Below are positions 1-8,338 of a DNA stretch of 32,531 nt, piece after piece (the stretch's first letter is position 1; every line of letters starts with the position of its first letter). The stretch comes from Clostridiales bacterium. Its GTDB lineage: Bacteria; Bacillota; Clostridia; Oscillospirales; Oscillospiraceae. Location: positions 1 to 32,531 of the forward strand of contig JAJPXB010000070.1 of assembly GCA_021205695.1 (NCBI GenBank). Direction: 5' to 3'. The position numbers and the translations under genes are program-made. The notes below the pieces were generated by a model. That model saw only the letters and a list, made by a program, of their open reading frames with translations, did not search any database and was not told where the DNA came from.

Positions 1-368
1 CCCCCGATCCTGTCCCCGCTCCGGAGCCCCCCGCCCAACAGCCGGAGATTACCTTCGCCGTCTTTGAGCAGGTGGAGCTGACCGTGGTAAAGGTAAAGGA
101 GTGCGACCATGTGAAAAAGTCCAAAAAGCTCCTCCGCTTCCAGCTGGACGACGGCACGCCGGAGGGCCGCCAGATCCTCTCCGGCATCGCCGCCTGGTAC
201 GAGCCGGAGGATCTGGTGGGCAAGACCCTGGTGGCCGTGACCAACCTGGCCCCCCGGAAGATGATGGGCCTGGAGTCTAACGGGATGTTGCTCTCCGCGG
301 AAAACGGGGACGGCTATACCCTGGTGATGCTGGACGACGCCATCCCCGCCGGTTCAAAGCTGTGCTGA
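1..368 (+). CDS. metG: Methionyl-tRNA synthetase, C-terminal tRNA-binding domain (5' end outside window)
   Basis: The reading frame is open from the window edge and ends at TGA 366-368. About 20 linker residues rich in Pro/Glu/Ala are followed by a ~100-residue OB-fold domain. Its pattern matches the EMAP-II/Trbp111-like tail of bacterial MetRS: a V-x-L-x-V-V-K-V start, KKSKKLLRFQLDDG, then QILSGIAAWY, PEDLVGKTL and GLESNGMLL. In MetRS this appendage dimerises and binds tRNA nonspecifically, while the catalytic part charges tRNA-Met. A GTG at 72 could start a free-standing domain (CsaA/Trbp111-like), but the in-frame linker upstream without a stop argues for the end of a full metG. A strong terminator follows immediately, so this is the last gene of its transcript. 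The family call is confident; the N-terminus cannot be seen. Confidence 0.88.
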   Translation, partial: PDPVPAPEPPAQQPEITFAVFEQVELTVVKVKECDHVKKSKKLLRFQLDDGTPEGRQILSGIAAWYEPEDLVGKTLVAVTNLAPRKMMGLESNGMLLSAENGDGYTLVMLDDAIPAGSKLC

Positions 369-379
369 GCGCCCCTCCT

Positions 380-410
380 GGCGGACAGGCTGCGTCCTGT
401 CCGCCTTTTT
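380..410 (+). terminator. Intrinsic terminator after metG
   Basis: A perfect 10-bp stem (GGCGGACAGG 380-389 with CCTGTCCGCC 396-405) and a 6-nt loop are followed by five T. It starts 11 bp after the metG stop. Confidence 0.9.
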
Positions 411-498
411 CCTGCCCCGGGACGGAGCGACGCACATTTATCACAAAAACAGACTGCAAACAGTGTGTGAAATTTTTATCAAATCTTTTCGTTCCCTA

Positions 499-527
499 TT
501 GCACTTTCCGGCGGAGGGGGCTATAAT
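499..527 (+). promoter_or_regulatory. Sigma-A promoter of the thiolase gene
   Basis: TTGCAC at 499-504 and TATAAT at 522-527 are separated by exactly 17 bp. The thiolase start lies 66 bp downstream, preceded by GGAGG at 581-585. Confidence 0.85.
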
Positions 528-593
528 CGTATCGTTAAAGAATAAACAATCTCCCATCCGCCAAACTATGAATCAAACACGGAGGTCATCAGT

Positions 594-1850
594 ATGAAGG
601 ATATCTATGTAGTCAACTGCTGCCGGACTGCCATCGGCAAGTTCCAGGGCGCGCTGTCCAATGTCAAGCCCGCCGACATGGGGGCCATCGTGGTGAAGGA
701 GGCCCTGAAGCGGGCCAACGTCGCCCCGGAGAACGTGGACGAGGTCATGTTCGGCTGCATCCTCACTGCCGCCCAGGGCCAGAATGTGGCCCGCCAGGTC
801 TCCCTCAAGGCAGGGATCCCCATGGAGGTCCCCGCCTACACCGTGGGCATGGTCTGCGGCTCCGGCATGAAGAGCGTTATCGAGGGCGCGCGGGCCATCA
901 CCGCCGGGGACGCTGAGATCGTGGTCGCCGGCGGCACCGAGAATATGACCATGGCGCCCTATGCCGTTCCCACCGCCCGCGGCGGCGCCCGGATGTTCAA
1001 CACCACCATGGTGGACACCATGGTGAACGACGGCCTGTGGGATGTGTTCAACGACTACCACATGGGCTCCACCGCAGAGAACATCTGCGACATCTGGGGC
1101 ATCACCCGGGAGGAGCTGGACGCGTTCGCCGCCTCCTCTCAGCAGAAGTGCGAGGCCGCCCAGAAGTCCGGCCGCTTTGAGGACGAGATCGTCCCTGTGC
1201 CCGTCAAGGTGAAGCGGCAGGTGGTGGAATTCAAGGTGGATGAGTTCCCCCGTTCCGGCGTCACCGCCGAGGGCCTGGCCAAGCTGAAGCCCTGCTTCCC
1301 CACCACCGCCGACGGCTCCCTGGACAAGGTCAACATGACCTTTGAGGCGGACGGCATCCGGGAGGCGGAGTCCGACGGCGCCGGCCGCGTCACCGCCGCC
1401 AACGCCTCCGGCATCAACGACGGCGCAGCCGCCATCATCCTGGCCTCCGCCGAGGCGGTGGAGAAATACGGCCTCAAGCCCATGGCCAGGCTGGTCTCCT
1501 ACGGTCAGGGAGGCGTTGACCCCAAGATCATGGGTGTCGGCCCCGTCCCCGCCACCCGTCAGGCCCTGAAAAAAGCCAATCTGACCATCGACGACATGGA
1601 TCTCATCGAGGCCAACGAGGCCTTTGCCGCCCAGTCCGTGGCCGTGGCCCGGGAGCTGCATTTTGACATGAGCAAGGTCAACGTCAACGGCGGCGCTCTC
1701 GCTCTGGGCCACCCCGTGGGGGCCTCCGGCGCCCGTATCATCGTCACCCTGCTTCACGAGATGCAGAAGCGCCCCGAGGCCCACAAGGGCCTGGCTACTC
1801 TCTGCATCGGCGGCGGCATGGGCGTCGCCACCATCTTCGAGAAGTGCTGA
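594..1850 (+). CDS. thlA: Acetyl-CoA C-acetyltransferase (thiolase) with an internal insertion
   Basis: This enzyme condenses two acetyl-CoA to acetoacetyl-CoA, the first step towards butyrate/butyryl-CoA in clostridia, in the cytoplasm. The nucleophile is Cys88 in VCGSGMKS. The second active-site set is visible as NEAFAAQS, His373 in GHPVGASG and Cys404 in LCIGGGMG. The start is ATG 594, with GGAGG 8 bp upstream. At 418 residues it is about 26 longer than clostridial ThlA (392). The surplus sits in one place, roughly residues 235-260, between LAKLKP and ANASGINDG, where classical thiolases have only a short KDG turn. All catalytic motifs are intact, so it should be active. It is a single-gene unit with its own promoter. 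No crotonase or Bcd/Etf genes are adjacent, so the pathway role is inferred from the family. Confidence 0.95.
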   Translation: MKDIYVVNCCRTAIGKFQGALSNVKPADMGAIVVKEALKRANVAPENVDEVMFGCILTAAQGQNVARQVSLKAGIPMEVPAYTVGMVCGSGMKSVIEGARAITAGDAEIVVAGGTENMTMAPYAVPTARGGARMFNTTMVDTMVNDGLWDVFNDYHMGSTAENICDIWGITREELDAFAASSQQKCEAAQKSGRFEDEIVPVPVKVKRQVVEFKVDEFPRSGVTAEGLAKLKPCFPTTADGSLDKVNMTFEADGIREAESDGAGRVTAANASGINDGAAAIILASAEAVEKYGLKPMARLVSYGQGGVDPKIMGVGPVPATRQALKKANLTIDDMDLIEANEAFAAQSVAVARELHFDMSKVNVNGGALALGHPVGASGARIIVTLLHEMQKRPEAHKGLATLCIGGGMGVATIFEKC

Positions 1851-2147
1851 GCAACCGGTTCGGGCTGTCAAAAAGCGTCTGAGACTCCCGCGACAGAGTA
1901 GCGGGACGGGTAGATGGGAAGCAAAAAAGCCCCTTCGCGTGCAATAAAAAGCGCCTTTGGAACTTTCCCAGGATTCAAAAAATATGCAGCGTGTCAAAAG
2001 GGATTTTTGACGCGCAGAACCGGCTGTCGGGTCATCCCGGCAGCCGGTTTTTGCGGGAAGGGCGGATTTTCCCTTCAAACGGGGAGCGTGCTGCGCCGCA
2101 TTTGTGAAGAATTTGGATTTCACCTTTTTATGGGCGGCGAAATGTGG
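1851..2147. other. Intergenic stretch after thiolase: hairpins, no gene
   Basis: No credible coding region is seen. It holds an imperfect inverted repeat at 1989-2015 (GCGTGTCAAAA / TTTTGACGCGC, one mismatch, 5-nt loop) directly followed by the terminator at 2018-2052. A further GTCAAAAAGCGTC copy of the same short word lies at 1867-1879. The next promoter is at its right edge. Confidence 0.5.
2018..2052 (+). terminator. Intrinsic terminator downstream of thiolase
   Basis: A 14-bp stem (AACCGGCTGTCGGG 2018-2031 with CCCGGCAGCCGGTT 2036-2049, one G-U pair) and a TCAT loop run into a T tract. It lies 168 bp after the stop, so the thl mRNA would have a long 3' tail. Confidence 0.8.
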
Positions 2148-2153
2148 TATACT
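2145..2153 (+). promoter_or_regulatory. Extended -10 promoter of rlmB
   Basis: TATACT at 2148-2153 is preceded by TG at 2145-2146 (TGN extended -10). Seventeen bp upstream is only a T-rich, poor -35 (TTTTTA, 2125-2130). The expected transcript start is near 2160, giving a very short leader. Confidence 0.6.
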
Positions 2154-2182
2154 GTTAGTCGGATCATGGGGGAATGTGTCCC

Positions 2183-2998
2183 ATGGCCGCTGAGGAACGA
2201 GAGGTGTCTCCATTGAACGACAGAAGAGATCGGCGCGCGGAGCCGGACAGCCCGGCGGACGGGGTGATCGAGGGCCGTAATGCGGTGATCGAGGCCCTGC
2301 GGGCCGGGACGAACATCGACAAGATCATGATCGCCCGGGGAGAGACGGACGCCGCCCTGGGGCATATTGCGGCAAAGGCCCGGGAAAGGGGCATCGTGGT
2401 GGTGGACGTGGATCGGCGGAAGCTGGACCATATGAGCCAGACCCATGCTCACCAGGGGGTCATCGCCGTCGCCGCCGTCCGGGAGTACGCCAGCGTGGAG
2501 GACATTCTGGCCGCCGCCCGGCAGAAGGGGGAGCCGCCCCTGGTGCTGGTGTGCGACGAGCTGTCCGACCCCCACAACCTGGGGGCGGTGATCCGCACCG
2601 CCGAGTGCGCCGGGGCCCACGGGGTCATCATCCCCAAGCGCCGGAGCGCAGGACTGACCGCCGTGGTGGCCAAGACCTCCGCCGGGGCGGTGTCCTATGT
2701 GCCGGTGGCAAGGGTGCCCAACCTGACCGCCTGTCTGAAGGAGCTGAAGGAGGAGGGACTCTGGGTCTTTGGCACGGCGGCAGAGGGCGGCGTCAGCCTT
2801 TACAACGCCGATCTGAAGGGCCCCGCCGCCATCGTCATCGGCTCCGAGGGCAGCGGTATGAGCCGCCTGGTGGCGGAGAACTGTGATTTTACCGTCAGCA
2901 TTCCCATGAAGGGAAAGCTGAATTCACTCAATGCGTCTGCGGCGGCGGCGATCCTGCTCTATGAGGCGGTGCGCCAGCGCCTGGGCGGGAACGGATGA
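2183..2998 (+). CDS. rlmB: 23S rRNA 2'-O-ribose methyltransferase, TrmH/SpoU group 3 (RlmB-like)
   Basis: This is an AdoMet-dependent 2'-O-methyltransferase of the SPOUT superfamily; RlmB itself methylates G2251 of 23S rRNA. An N-terminal substrate-binding domain begins at EGRNAVIEALRAG. The SpoU domain carries motif 1 (DPHNLGAVIRTAE, with the catalytic Asn/Arg), motif 2 (IVIGSEGSGM) and motif 3 (IPMKGKLNSLNASAAAAI), which form the knotted cofactor site. About 270 residues is normal for the family. The start is uncertain. ATG 2183 has GGGGGA 9 bp upstream and fits the short leader. ATG 2174 lies too close to that RBS, and TTG 2213 has AGAGGTG 6 bp upstream. The large membrane protein begins 12 bp after the stop, so the two are probably co-transcribed. 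Confidence 0.88.
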   Translation: MAAEEREVSPLNDRRDRRAEPDSPADGVIEGRNAVIEALRAGTNIDKIMIARGETDAALGHIAAKARERGIVVVDVDRRKLDHMSQTHAHQGVIAVAAVREYASVEDILAAARQKGEPPLVLVCDELSDPHNLGAVIRTAECAGAHGVIIPKRRSAGLTAVVAKTSAGAVSYVPVARVPNLTACLKELKEEGLWVFGTAAEGGVSLYNADLKGPAAIVIGSEGSGMSRLVAENCDFTVSIPMKGKLNSLNASAAAAILLYEAVRQRLGGNG

Positions 2999-3010
2999 TA
3001 AGGTGATACT

Positions 3011-6000
3011 GTGACAAACAAAAACAGCCGACCGGACGGGCCGGACGCCGACGGTCTGCGCAAGGACACCCGGGCGCCGGAAGCCACCCCTTCCCCTGCC
3101 CCGGAGCCGCCTCCGGTACAGGGGACTCCCGGCCCGGAGGCAGCCGGAAAGGATGCCGACGACAACGTGGCGGCCATGCGGGAGCAGATCCGCACCCTGA
3201 TGGGGACATGGGAGACGGAAGCAGCGGAGGAGCCCGCCGCTTCGGCCCCTTCCCCGGAGCCTGCCGCTCCCGCGCCTGAGCCGGAGCCGGAGCAGCCGCG
3301 CCAGCGCCTCCAACGGGCAGAGCCCGGGGAGCCGAGATCGACCTCCCCGGCAAAGCCAGAGGAGCCGGAGGAGCCGGAGCTGCCGGAACCGGAGCCGGTC
3401 GTGTACGCAGAGGAGCCGCCAGAGGAAGCGCCGGAGCCTGCGGAGGAATCCTCCGCATCTGCGGCGCCGCCGGAGAGGGAGGCCCCGCCCAAAAAGTCCC
3501 GCCGCTCCCTGTGGGAGCTGCCGGTGCTCCGCCTGTTCCGGCGGGATCGGCCGAAGGCACAGGAGAAGGAGCCGCCCCGGAGAGAGCCGCCGGTGTCGGC
3601 ATACATACCGGACGGCCCGGAGGACGGAGAGGATGTCTCTGCGCCGGACGAGGGTCCAGAACTGCTCACCGACATCCTTCCCCCCAGTCATATGCGGCGG
3701 GAGGAGCCTGTCTCTGCGCCGGAGACCGCTGCGCAGACGGAGGAGCCGGAAACGTGCGAGGCAGAGGAGCCGCCGGAGGCTGCTGTGGCCCCGGAGGAGC
3801 CGGTGCATACCGCGCCGCCGGAGGATATCCCCGACGACGTGCCGCTGAGCGATTCCGAGTGGGCAGAGCTGTCGGAGGCCGCCGGTCATCAGGAGCCGCC
3901 GAAGAAGCCCTCTGTCCAGGAGGAGCGCCGGGTGCAGGTGCTGACGCTGAACATCCGCAGGCGGGAGGAGCCCTCTTCGGACGCCCCCGCTGACCACCGG
4001 GCGTTCGACCAGGATGAGATGGAGATCGCGTCCCGCCGTCCGGCGCCAGAGGAGCCGGAGGAGGACTGGGAGCAGATGGTCATCCCCGGCCTGCCGCCGG
4101 AGGAGCCGACGGCGTCGGAGGCCGAGCCTTCGGAGACGTCAGCCCGGCCGGAGACGGCGAAAGCCGCGCCATCAGAGGCGGACGATTCCCGGCCTGTCTC
4201 CCCCGGGCCCGCCACGGAAAAGGCGTCGGCCCAGGGCGAGGAGGACGACGGGGACGACAGAGCGCCGGAGGACTGGGAGGAGGATATCCCGGACGAGTCG
4301 TTGCTGGAGCGCCCGGAGCGGGGCCCCGGCCTGCTTCAGCGGGCCGCCGCGGGCGCTGCCGTTGTGGGCGCCAACCTGCAAAAGGAGTGGGCCAAACGCA
4401 GAGCCGCCGCCGGGGAGCGGCGGCGCGCAGCGGAGGAAAAACGCCGTGCCGCACGGGAGGAAGAACGCGCCGCACGGCGGGAGGCCCGCGCCGACGGGGA
4501 GGCGGAGGAGCAGTCTCCCCAGGAGACGCCGGCTTCCCGGCCTGTCCGTCGGAAGAGGCCGCCTGCGCCCGCAAAGGACAACGTGGTGGAAATGCCTCCC
4601 CCGGAGCAGCCCGGCCTGTTCCAGCGAAAGCTGGAGGAGATGGAGGAGCGGGCCAACGAGTTTGCCGACTCCATGTTCCAGAGCGAGAGCGAGGAGGAGC
4701 AGGAGCAGGAGGCCATGCACCGCATCGCCGAGCAGCACATCCCCGGCACCGACGAGGAGCGGCCGCCCCGAAAGCCCAAAAAACAGAAAAAGCCGGAGCG
4801 GGACAAGCGCCCCGCCCGGCGTATCCCGGACACCTCTCCCCGGGAGCTGGCCCGTATTTACAACGGGAGCTGGCGGAGCGTCCGGGGCCGTCTGCCCTTC
4901 CAGCTGGTCATCGCCGTTCTTCTGCTGGCCGTCACTGCGGTGGCGGGGGACGAGCTCCCCTTCCTCACCGGAACGCTTCTGAGCGAGGACGCCCACATCT
5001 CCGGGCTGCTGCTGGCGGGCGGGTTGCTGCTGGCCTGCGCCCTGGGGCTGGATACCCTGCTGGAGGGCATCCTCCAGCTGTTCCGGGGCCGTCCGGGGCT
5101 GAACACCCTGTCCTCCATCGGGGTGGTGTTTACCCTGATCGACGCCCTGTGGTACGCCACGCTGGGCCGGGACGGCCCGCTCCCCTTCTGCGGCTTTGCG
5201 GCGCTTAGCCTGTGGACGGTGGCCTGGGGCAACAGCCGGAAAAAGGAGGGGCAGAAGCGCTCCTGCGAGGACGTGGCCGCCCGGACCAGCTTCGAGCGTC
5301 TGACCATGGACGAGGGCAAGTGGGAGGATCGGGGCACCTTCATGAAGGAGCCGGGGTCCGCCCGGGGCTTCGGCCGTCAGATGCAGGATCTGGACGGGGC
5401 GGAGCAGGTGTACCGGTACGCCGCCCCGGTGATGATGATCGCCTGTCTGGCCTTCGGTATCCTGTCCGCCGTGGGACAGGACGCCCCGCAGCGGCTCATC
5501 TGGAGCTGGTCGGTCATTTTTATCCTGGCCACGCCGCTGTCTGCCACCCTGGCCTATGGCCTGCCCTATGCCAGACTGGTCAAGCGCCTCCACTCCGCCG
5601 GCGCGGTGATCGCCGGGTGGGACGGGGCCGCCTCCATGCAGGGAGAGGCGGGCATCGTGTTCACCGATCGGGATCTGTTCCCCGAGGGCTCGGTAGAGCG
5701 GAAGGACGTCCGCAGCTTCGGTTACGTCTCTCTGGAGAAGCTCATCGGCTGCACTGCCTCCATTATCCGGGAGGCGGACGTGGGCCTGGCCGGGGTGTTT
5801 GACGACCTGGTTCGCATTCACGGCGGCTTTTACCGTCGGGTAGACGACCTGAGCTACTCCGACGCCGGAGGCTTTACCGGTACGATCCGGGGCGACCAGG
5901 TGCTGGTGGGCACGGCAGATTTTATGCAGGTGATGAAGATCGAGATCAGCCCGGGCTACCAGGTGCGAAACGCCGTGTTCTGCGCCATCAACGGGCAGCT

Positions 6001-6475
6001 CCAGGGCGTGTTCCCCCTGATTTACAGCCTGCCGCCCCAGGTCCGACCGGCGGTGAACTATCTCATCGCCGCAGGCGTTCACCCCATCCTGGCCACCCGG
6101 GACTTCAACACCACCCCGGCAGTGCTGCGTCAGCGGTTCCACCTGCCGGTGAACCGGATGCAGTATCCCTCGGTGGAGCATCGGTTTGCCCTCTCCGCCA
6201 AGGGTCAGCCCCACAACGACACGCTGGGCGCGTTGATCTTCCGGGAGGGAGTGGAGGCCTATACCGCCGCCATCCTGGGGGGCCGCCGCCTGGTGACGGT
6301 GGTGCGGCTGAACACCATCCTGACTGTGGCTGCGTCGGTGATCGGCGGGCTGCTGGGCTTCTATCTGACCCTGATGAGCGCTTACGCCTCTCTCAGTCCG
6401 GTGAACATCCTGGTGTTTCTGTTGGCCTGGCTGGTGCCCACTCTGCTCATCTCCAACGGCGCGGACAAGTTCTGA
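3011..6475 (+). CDS. Large membrane protein: acidic/proline-rich N-terminus plus degenerate P-type ATPase core
   Basis: The protein has 1154 residues and starts at GTG 3011 (AAGGTG upstream). Residues 1-~600 have no globular pattern. They are Pro/Glu/Ala-rich repeats (many EEP, PEP and APE steps), with a charged Arg/Glu/Ala helix at ~445-500 that looks like coiled coil. The C-terminal half has membrane segments near 628-648, 663-680, 697-740, 803-823, 829-857 and two or three at ~1100-1150. Segment order and linker patterns fit P1B-type ATPases: a TPLSATLAYGLP helix where metal pumps have CPC-ALGLATP, then VFTDRDLFPEG (883-893) where pumps have VFDKTGTLTxG, VLVGTADFM in the N-domain region, and LATRDFN (1027-1033) at the TGDN position. 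The phosphorylated Asp aligns with Thr885, and no TGE actuator motif is visible, so ion pumping is unlikely. The function is unknown. The compositional tail resembles cytoplasmic scaffold or partner-binding regions. Confidence 0.72.
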   Translation: MTNKNSRPDGPDADGLRKDTRAPEATPSPAPEPPPVQGTPGPEAAGKDADDNVAAMREQIRTLMGTWETEAAEEPAASAPSPEPAAPAPEPEPEQPRQRLQRAEPGEPRSTSPAKPEEPEEPELPEPEPVVYAEEPPEEAPEPAEESSASAAPPEREAPPKKSRRSLWELPVLRLFRRDRPKAQEKEPPRREPPVSAYIPDGPEDGEDVSAPDEGPELLTDILPPSHMRREEPVSAPETAAQTEEPETCEAEEPPEAAVAPEEPVHTAPPEDIPDDVPLSDSEWAELSEAAGHQEPPKKPSVQEERRVQVLTLNIRRREEPSSDAPADHRAFDQDEMEIASRRPAPEEPEEDWEQMVIPGLPPEEPTASEAEPSETSARPETAKAAPSEADDSRPVSPGPATEKASAQGEEDDGDDRAPEDWEEDIPDESLLERPERGPGLLQRAAAGAAVVGANLQKEWAKRRAAAGERRRAAEEKRRAAREEERAARREARADGEAEEQSPQETPASRPVRRKRPPAPAKDNVVEMPPPEQPGLFQRKLEEMEERANEFADSMFQSESEEEQEQEAMHRIAEQHIPGTDEERPPRKPKKQKKPERDKRPARRIPDTSPRELARIYNGSWRSVRGRLPFQLVIAVLLLAVTAVAGDELPFLTGTLLSEDAHISGLLLAGGLLLACALGLDTLLEGILQLFRGRPGLNTLSSIGVVFTLIDALWYATLGRDGPLPFCGFAALSLWTVAWGNSRKKEGQKRSCEDVAARTSFERLTMDEGKWEDRGTFMKEPGSARGFGRQMQDLDGAEQVYRYAAPVMMIACLAFGILSAVGQDAPQRLIWSWSVIFILATPLSATLAYGLPYARLVKRLHSAGAVIAGWDGAASMQGEAGIVFTDRDLFPEGSVERKDVRSFGYVSLEKLIGCTASIIREADVGLAGVFDDLVRIHGGFYRRVDDLSYSDAGGFTGTIRGDQVLVGTADFMQVMKIEISPGYQVRNAVFCAINGQLQGVFPLIYSLPPQVRPAVNYLIAAGVHPILATRDFNTTPAVLRQRFHLPVNRMQYPSVEHRFALSAKGQPHNDTLGALIFREGVEAYTAAILGGRRLVTVVRLNTILTVAASVIGGLLGFYLTLMSAYASLSPVNILVFLLAWLVPTLLISNGADKF

Positions 6476-6517
6476 TACAGAGTCCGCCTCTCTACCGGTG
6501 CATCTCTGCGCCGCTGC

Positions 6518-6577
6518 ACACAGTCGGCCCCTGTTTCCCTAGTGACATTGGAAACGGGGGCCGACTGTGTTATTTTT
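6518..6577 (+). terminator. Strong intrinsic terminator after the pseudo-ATPase gene
   Basis: A 21-bp stem (6518-6538 with 6550-6570, a single G-U position) and an 11-nt loop are followed by TATTTTT. The next gene starts 70 bp further on. Confidence 0.9.
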
Positions 6578-6646
6578 GACGGGCCGGCATTTTCTCCGCC
6601 CTCTCCCGATAGAAATAGATACCACACCCTGAGGAGGTATCCTGTC

Positions 6647-6919
6647 ATGACGCCAGAGCTGCTCGTCCCAATCCTGGCCCTGTGCTGCGGAATCCTGGCC
6701 CTTCACCGGGCCGCCCGCCCGCTGTTGCGTCTGCTCTGCCGGACGGCGGCAGGGGGGCTGTTTCTCGCCCTGGCTGCCCCTGTGGGGAGCTGGCTGGGGA
6801 TCGGCCTGGGGGTCAACCTGTTCAATTCCCTGGTCCTGGGACTGCTGGGCCCCGCCGGTCTGGGGCTGCTGCTTATGCTCCGATGGAGCCTTTTGCCCGG
6901 CACCTGGGGGCTGTTTTGA
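6647..6919 (+). CDS. bofA: BofA-like pro-sigma-K processing regulator
   Basis: This is a 90-residue, very hydrophobic protein. A first membrane segment spans ~residues 4-20 and two more spans make up the C-terminal half. The family signature is the near-terminal block GVNLFNSLVLGLLGPAGLGLLL, matching BofA proteins (G-x-N-x-x-x-x-x-x-x-G-x-x-G-x-P-G). In Bacillus, BofA sits in the outer forespore membrane and holds the SpoIVFB protease inactive until SpoIVB signals. Many Clostridia keep bofA, often as a single gene. The start is ATG 6647 with GAGGAGG 10 bp upstream; an upstream in-frame extension to 6542 runs through the terminator and is not credible. Its presence implies a spore former. Confidence 0.75.
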   Translation: MTPELLVPILALCCGILALHRAARPLLRLLCRTAAGGLFLALAAPVGSWLGIGLGVNLFNSLVLGLLGPAGLGLLLMLRWSLLPGTWGLF

Positions 6920-7011
6920 GAAAATTTAAAAAATGAAAGTGAGCAAACAAGAGCATTTGAGAGAATCTGAGCGAATTTGCGAGAATTCAATGAGCTAAAT
7001 CAAATTTCCTG

Positions 7012-7040
7012 TTGACAGGGGAGCGACGGCGTGCTATAAA
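7012..7040 (+). promoter_or_regulatory. Promoter of the rplM-rpsI operon
   Basis: A perfect TTGACA at 7012-7017 and TATAAA at 7035-7040 have a 17-bp spacer. This is one of the strongest promoters in the window, as expected for ribosomal protein genes. Confidence 0.9.
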
Positions 7041-7046
7041 TATACC

Positions 7047-7136
7047 TGCGCCGTTTTGTGCCCTTTCCCACTCACAGATGGCGAATTGCAGGTTATTTGT
7101 AGCAGCGTATGCTTACAAGAGAAGAACGTTTGGAGG
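7047..7136 (+). promoter_or_regulatory. Leader of rplM, candidate L13 autoregulatory leader
   Basis: A ~100-nt untranslated leader lies between the promoter and rplM and ends in GGAGG (7132-7136). Firmicutes often carry a structured L13 leader here through which L13 represses its own operon. The position and length fit, but the fold was not verified, so the assignment rests on context. Confidence 0.35.
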
Positions 7137-7144
7137 TTCTCATA

Positions 7145-7570
7145 ATGTCCACCTATATGGCTAAAAAAGAGGACGTCGTCCGCAAGTGGTATGTGCTGGA
7201 CGCCGCCGGAAAGCCCCTGGGCAAGACCGCCGTTGCCGCCGCTGACATTCTGCGGGGCAAGGTCAAGCCCGATTTCACCCCCCATGTGGATACCGGTGAT
7301 TTTGTCATCATCATCAATGCCGACAAGGCAGTCCTCACCGGCAACAAGCCCACCCAGAAGTATTACCGGCACCACTCCGGCTGGACCGGCGGCCTGAAGC
7401 AGGTTCAGTACAAGACGCTGATGGCCAAGCGGCCGGAGTTTGCCATGGAGCTGGCGGTCAAGGGTATGTTGCCCAAGAACAGCATCGGCGATGCCTGCCT
7501 GCGCCGTCTCCGCGTCTATAAGGGCGCCGAGCACGGCCACGAGGCCCAGAAGCCCATCGTTGTGGAATAA
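7145..7570 (+). CDS. rplM: 50S ribosomal protein L13
   Basis: The protein has 141 residues, the standard bacterial length. Typical blocks are [52 protein letters not shown]-like [19 protein letters not shown], and the [16 protein letters not shown] tail. L13 binds 23S rRNA early in 50S assembly. The start at ATG 7145 is fixed by GGAGG 8 bp upstream; in-frame codons back to 7109 lie in the leader. rpsI follows 16 bp after the stop, the universal rplM-rpsI pair. Confidence 0.98.
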   Translation: MSTYMAKKEDVVRKWYVLDAAGKPLGKTAVAAADILRGKVKPDFTPHVDTGDFVIIINADKAVLTGNKPTQKYYRHHSGWTGGLKQVQYKTLMAKRPEFAMELAVKGMLPKNSIGDACLRRLRVYKGAEHGHEAQKPIVVE

Positions 7571-7586
7571 GGGGAGGTAATCGAAG

Positions 7587-7991
7587 ATGTATCAGAGCAA
7601 GAAGCCCTATGTGTACGGCACTGGCCGTCGTAAGTCCTCTGTCGCCCGGGTTCGCCTGTATGAGGGCGGCACCGGCTCCATCACCATCAACGGCCGGGAT
7701 ATCGATGATTACTTCGGCCTGGACACCCTGAAGCTCATCACCCGTCAGCCCCTGGTCCTCACCGACACCGTGGGCAAGGTGGACGTGGTGGCCACCGTCT
7801 CCGGCGGCGGTGTCAGCGGACAGGCCGGCGCCCTGCGCCACGGCATCGCCCGCGCCCTGCTGGAGGTCAACCCCGATTACCGGGGCGCCCTGAAGAAGGC
7901 CGGTTTCCTAACCCGCGATCCCCGTATGAAGGAGCGGAAGAAATACGGCCTCAAAGCCGCCCGTCGTGCGCCGCAGTTCAGCAAACGTTGA
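7587..7991 (+). CDS. rpsI: 30S ribosomal protein S9
   Basis: The protein has 134 residues. Landmarks are [14 protein letters not shown], the GSITINGRD turn, [33 protein letters not shown] and the basic C-terminal tail [17 protein letters not shown], which reaches the P-site tRNA in the 30S subunit. AGGGGAGG lies upstream of ATG 7587. It is the second gene of the rplM operon and is closed by the terminator at 8022. The 3' end of rpsI is a recognised integration site for some Firmicute conjugative elements, and here element debris begins within ~450 bp downstream. Confidence 0.98.
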   Translation: MYQSKKPYVYGTGRRKSSVARVRLYEGGTGSITINGRDIDDYFGLDTLKLITRQPLVLTDTVGKVDVVATVSGGGVSGQAGALRHGIARALLEVNPDYRGALKKAGFLTRDPRMKERKKYGLKAARRAPQFSKR

Positions 7992-8021
7992 TTTTTCACA
8001 AAAATCAAATCAAAACAGTTC

Positions 8022-8057
8022 AAAACCCCGGAAAATTACGATTTTCCGGGGTTTTTC
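8022..8057 (+). terminator. Intrinsic terminator of the rplM-rpsI operon
   Basis: A perfect 15-bp stem (8022-8036 with 8041-8055) with a TACG loop and a T tract. Confidence 0.95.
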
Positions 8058-8107
8058 TATATAAATCAGTTTGATACGGTTTGTCTGATTTTGACCTGAT
8101 AAGACGC

Positions 8108-8190
8108 TTTTTGACCCGTTTTTTTTGAGTTAAAGATGGGGCAACCGGCCTTTTTTGACCCCGTTTGAGTTAAAAAATGGGGCAACTCTT
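8108..8190. repeat. Imperfect tandem repeat (~42-bp unit, two copies)
   Basis: Each copy has the order TTTTTGACCC - T-rich spacer - GAGTTAAA(G/A)ATGGGGCAAC. Copy 1 begins at 8108, with GAGTTAAA at 8127; copy 2 begins at 8152, with GAGTTAAA at 8167. The GTTAAAxATGGGGCAAC part is almost identical in both. Confidence 0.6.
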
Positions 8191-8338
8191 TCCCATTTTG
8201 ACGGCTCAAAAAATGAAGTTTTGAATTGTCTTCCATGCTTCACTCAGACCTCAAAACGCAGATACAGATTCTTTGAGGGCTTTCTCTGAATTTGTCCTAA
8301 TCTGCCCAAATCAAATCCTGTTTATCAAAAAGATATAG

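Noticed and set aside
573-2213. Long - strand open frame opposite the thiolase gene
   Set aside because: It is the GC-rich shadow of the thiolase gene: Gly/His/Leu-rich low-complexity translation, no RBS, and the + strand gene is certain.
2924-3997. Arg/Leu/Gly-rich - strand frames opposite the pseudo-ATPase tail
   Set aside because: They mirror the repetitive GAG/CCG codons of the + strand gene; no domain, no start signals.
4172-6214. 680-codon - strand frame
   Set aside because: Antisense of the C-terminal half of the membrane protein; composition typical of a shadow frame.
8105-8190. CRISPR array
   Set aside because: Only two imperfect repeats, no unique spacers of constant length and no cas genes anywhere in the window.
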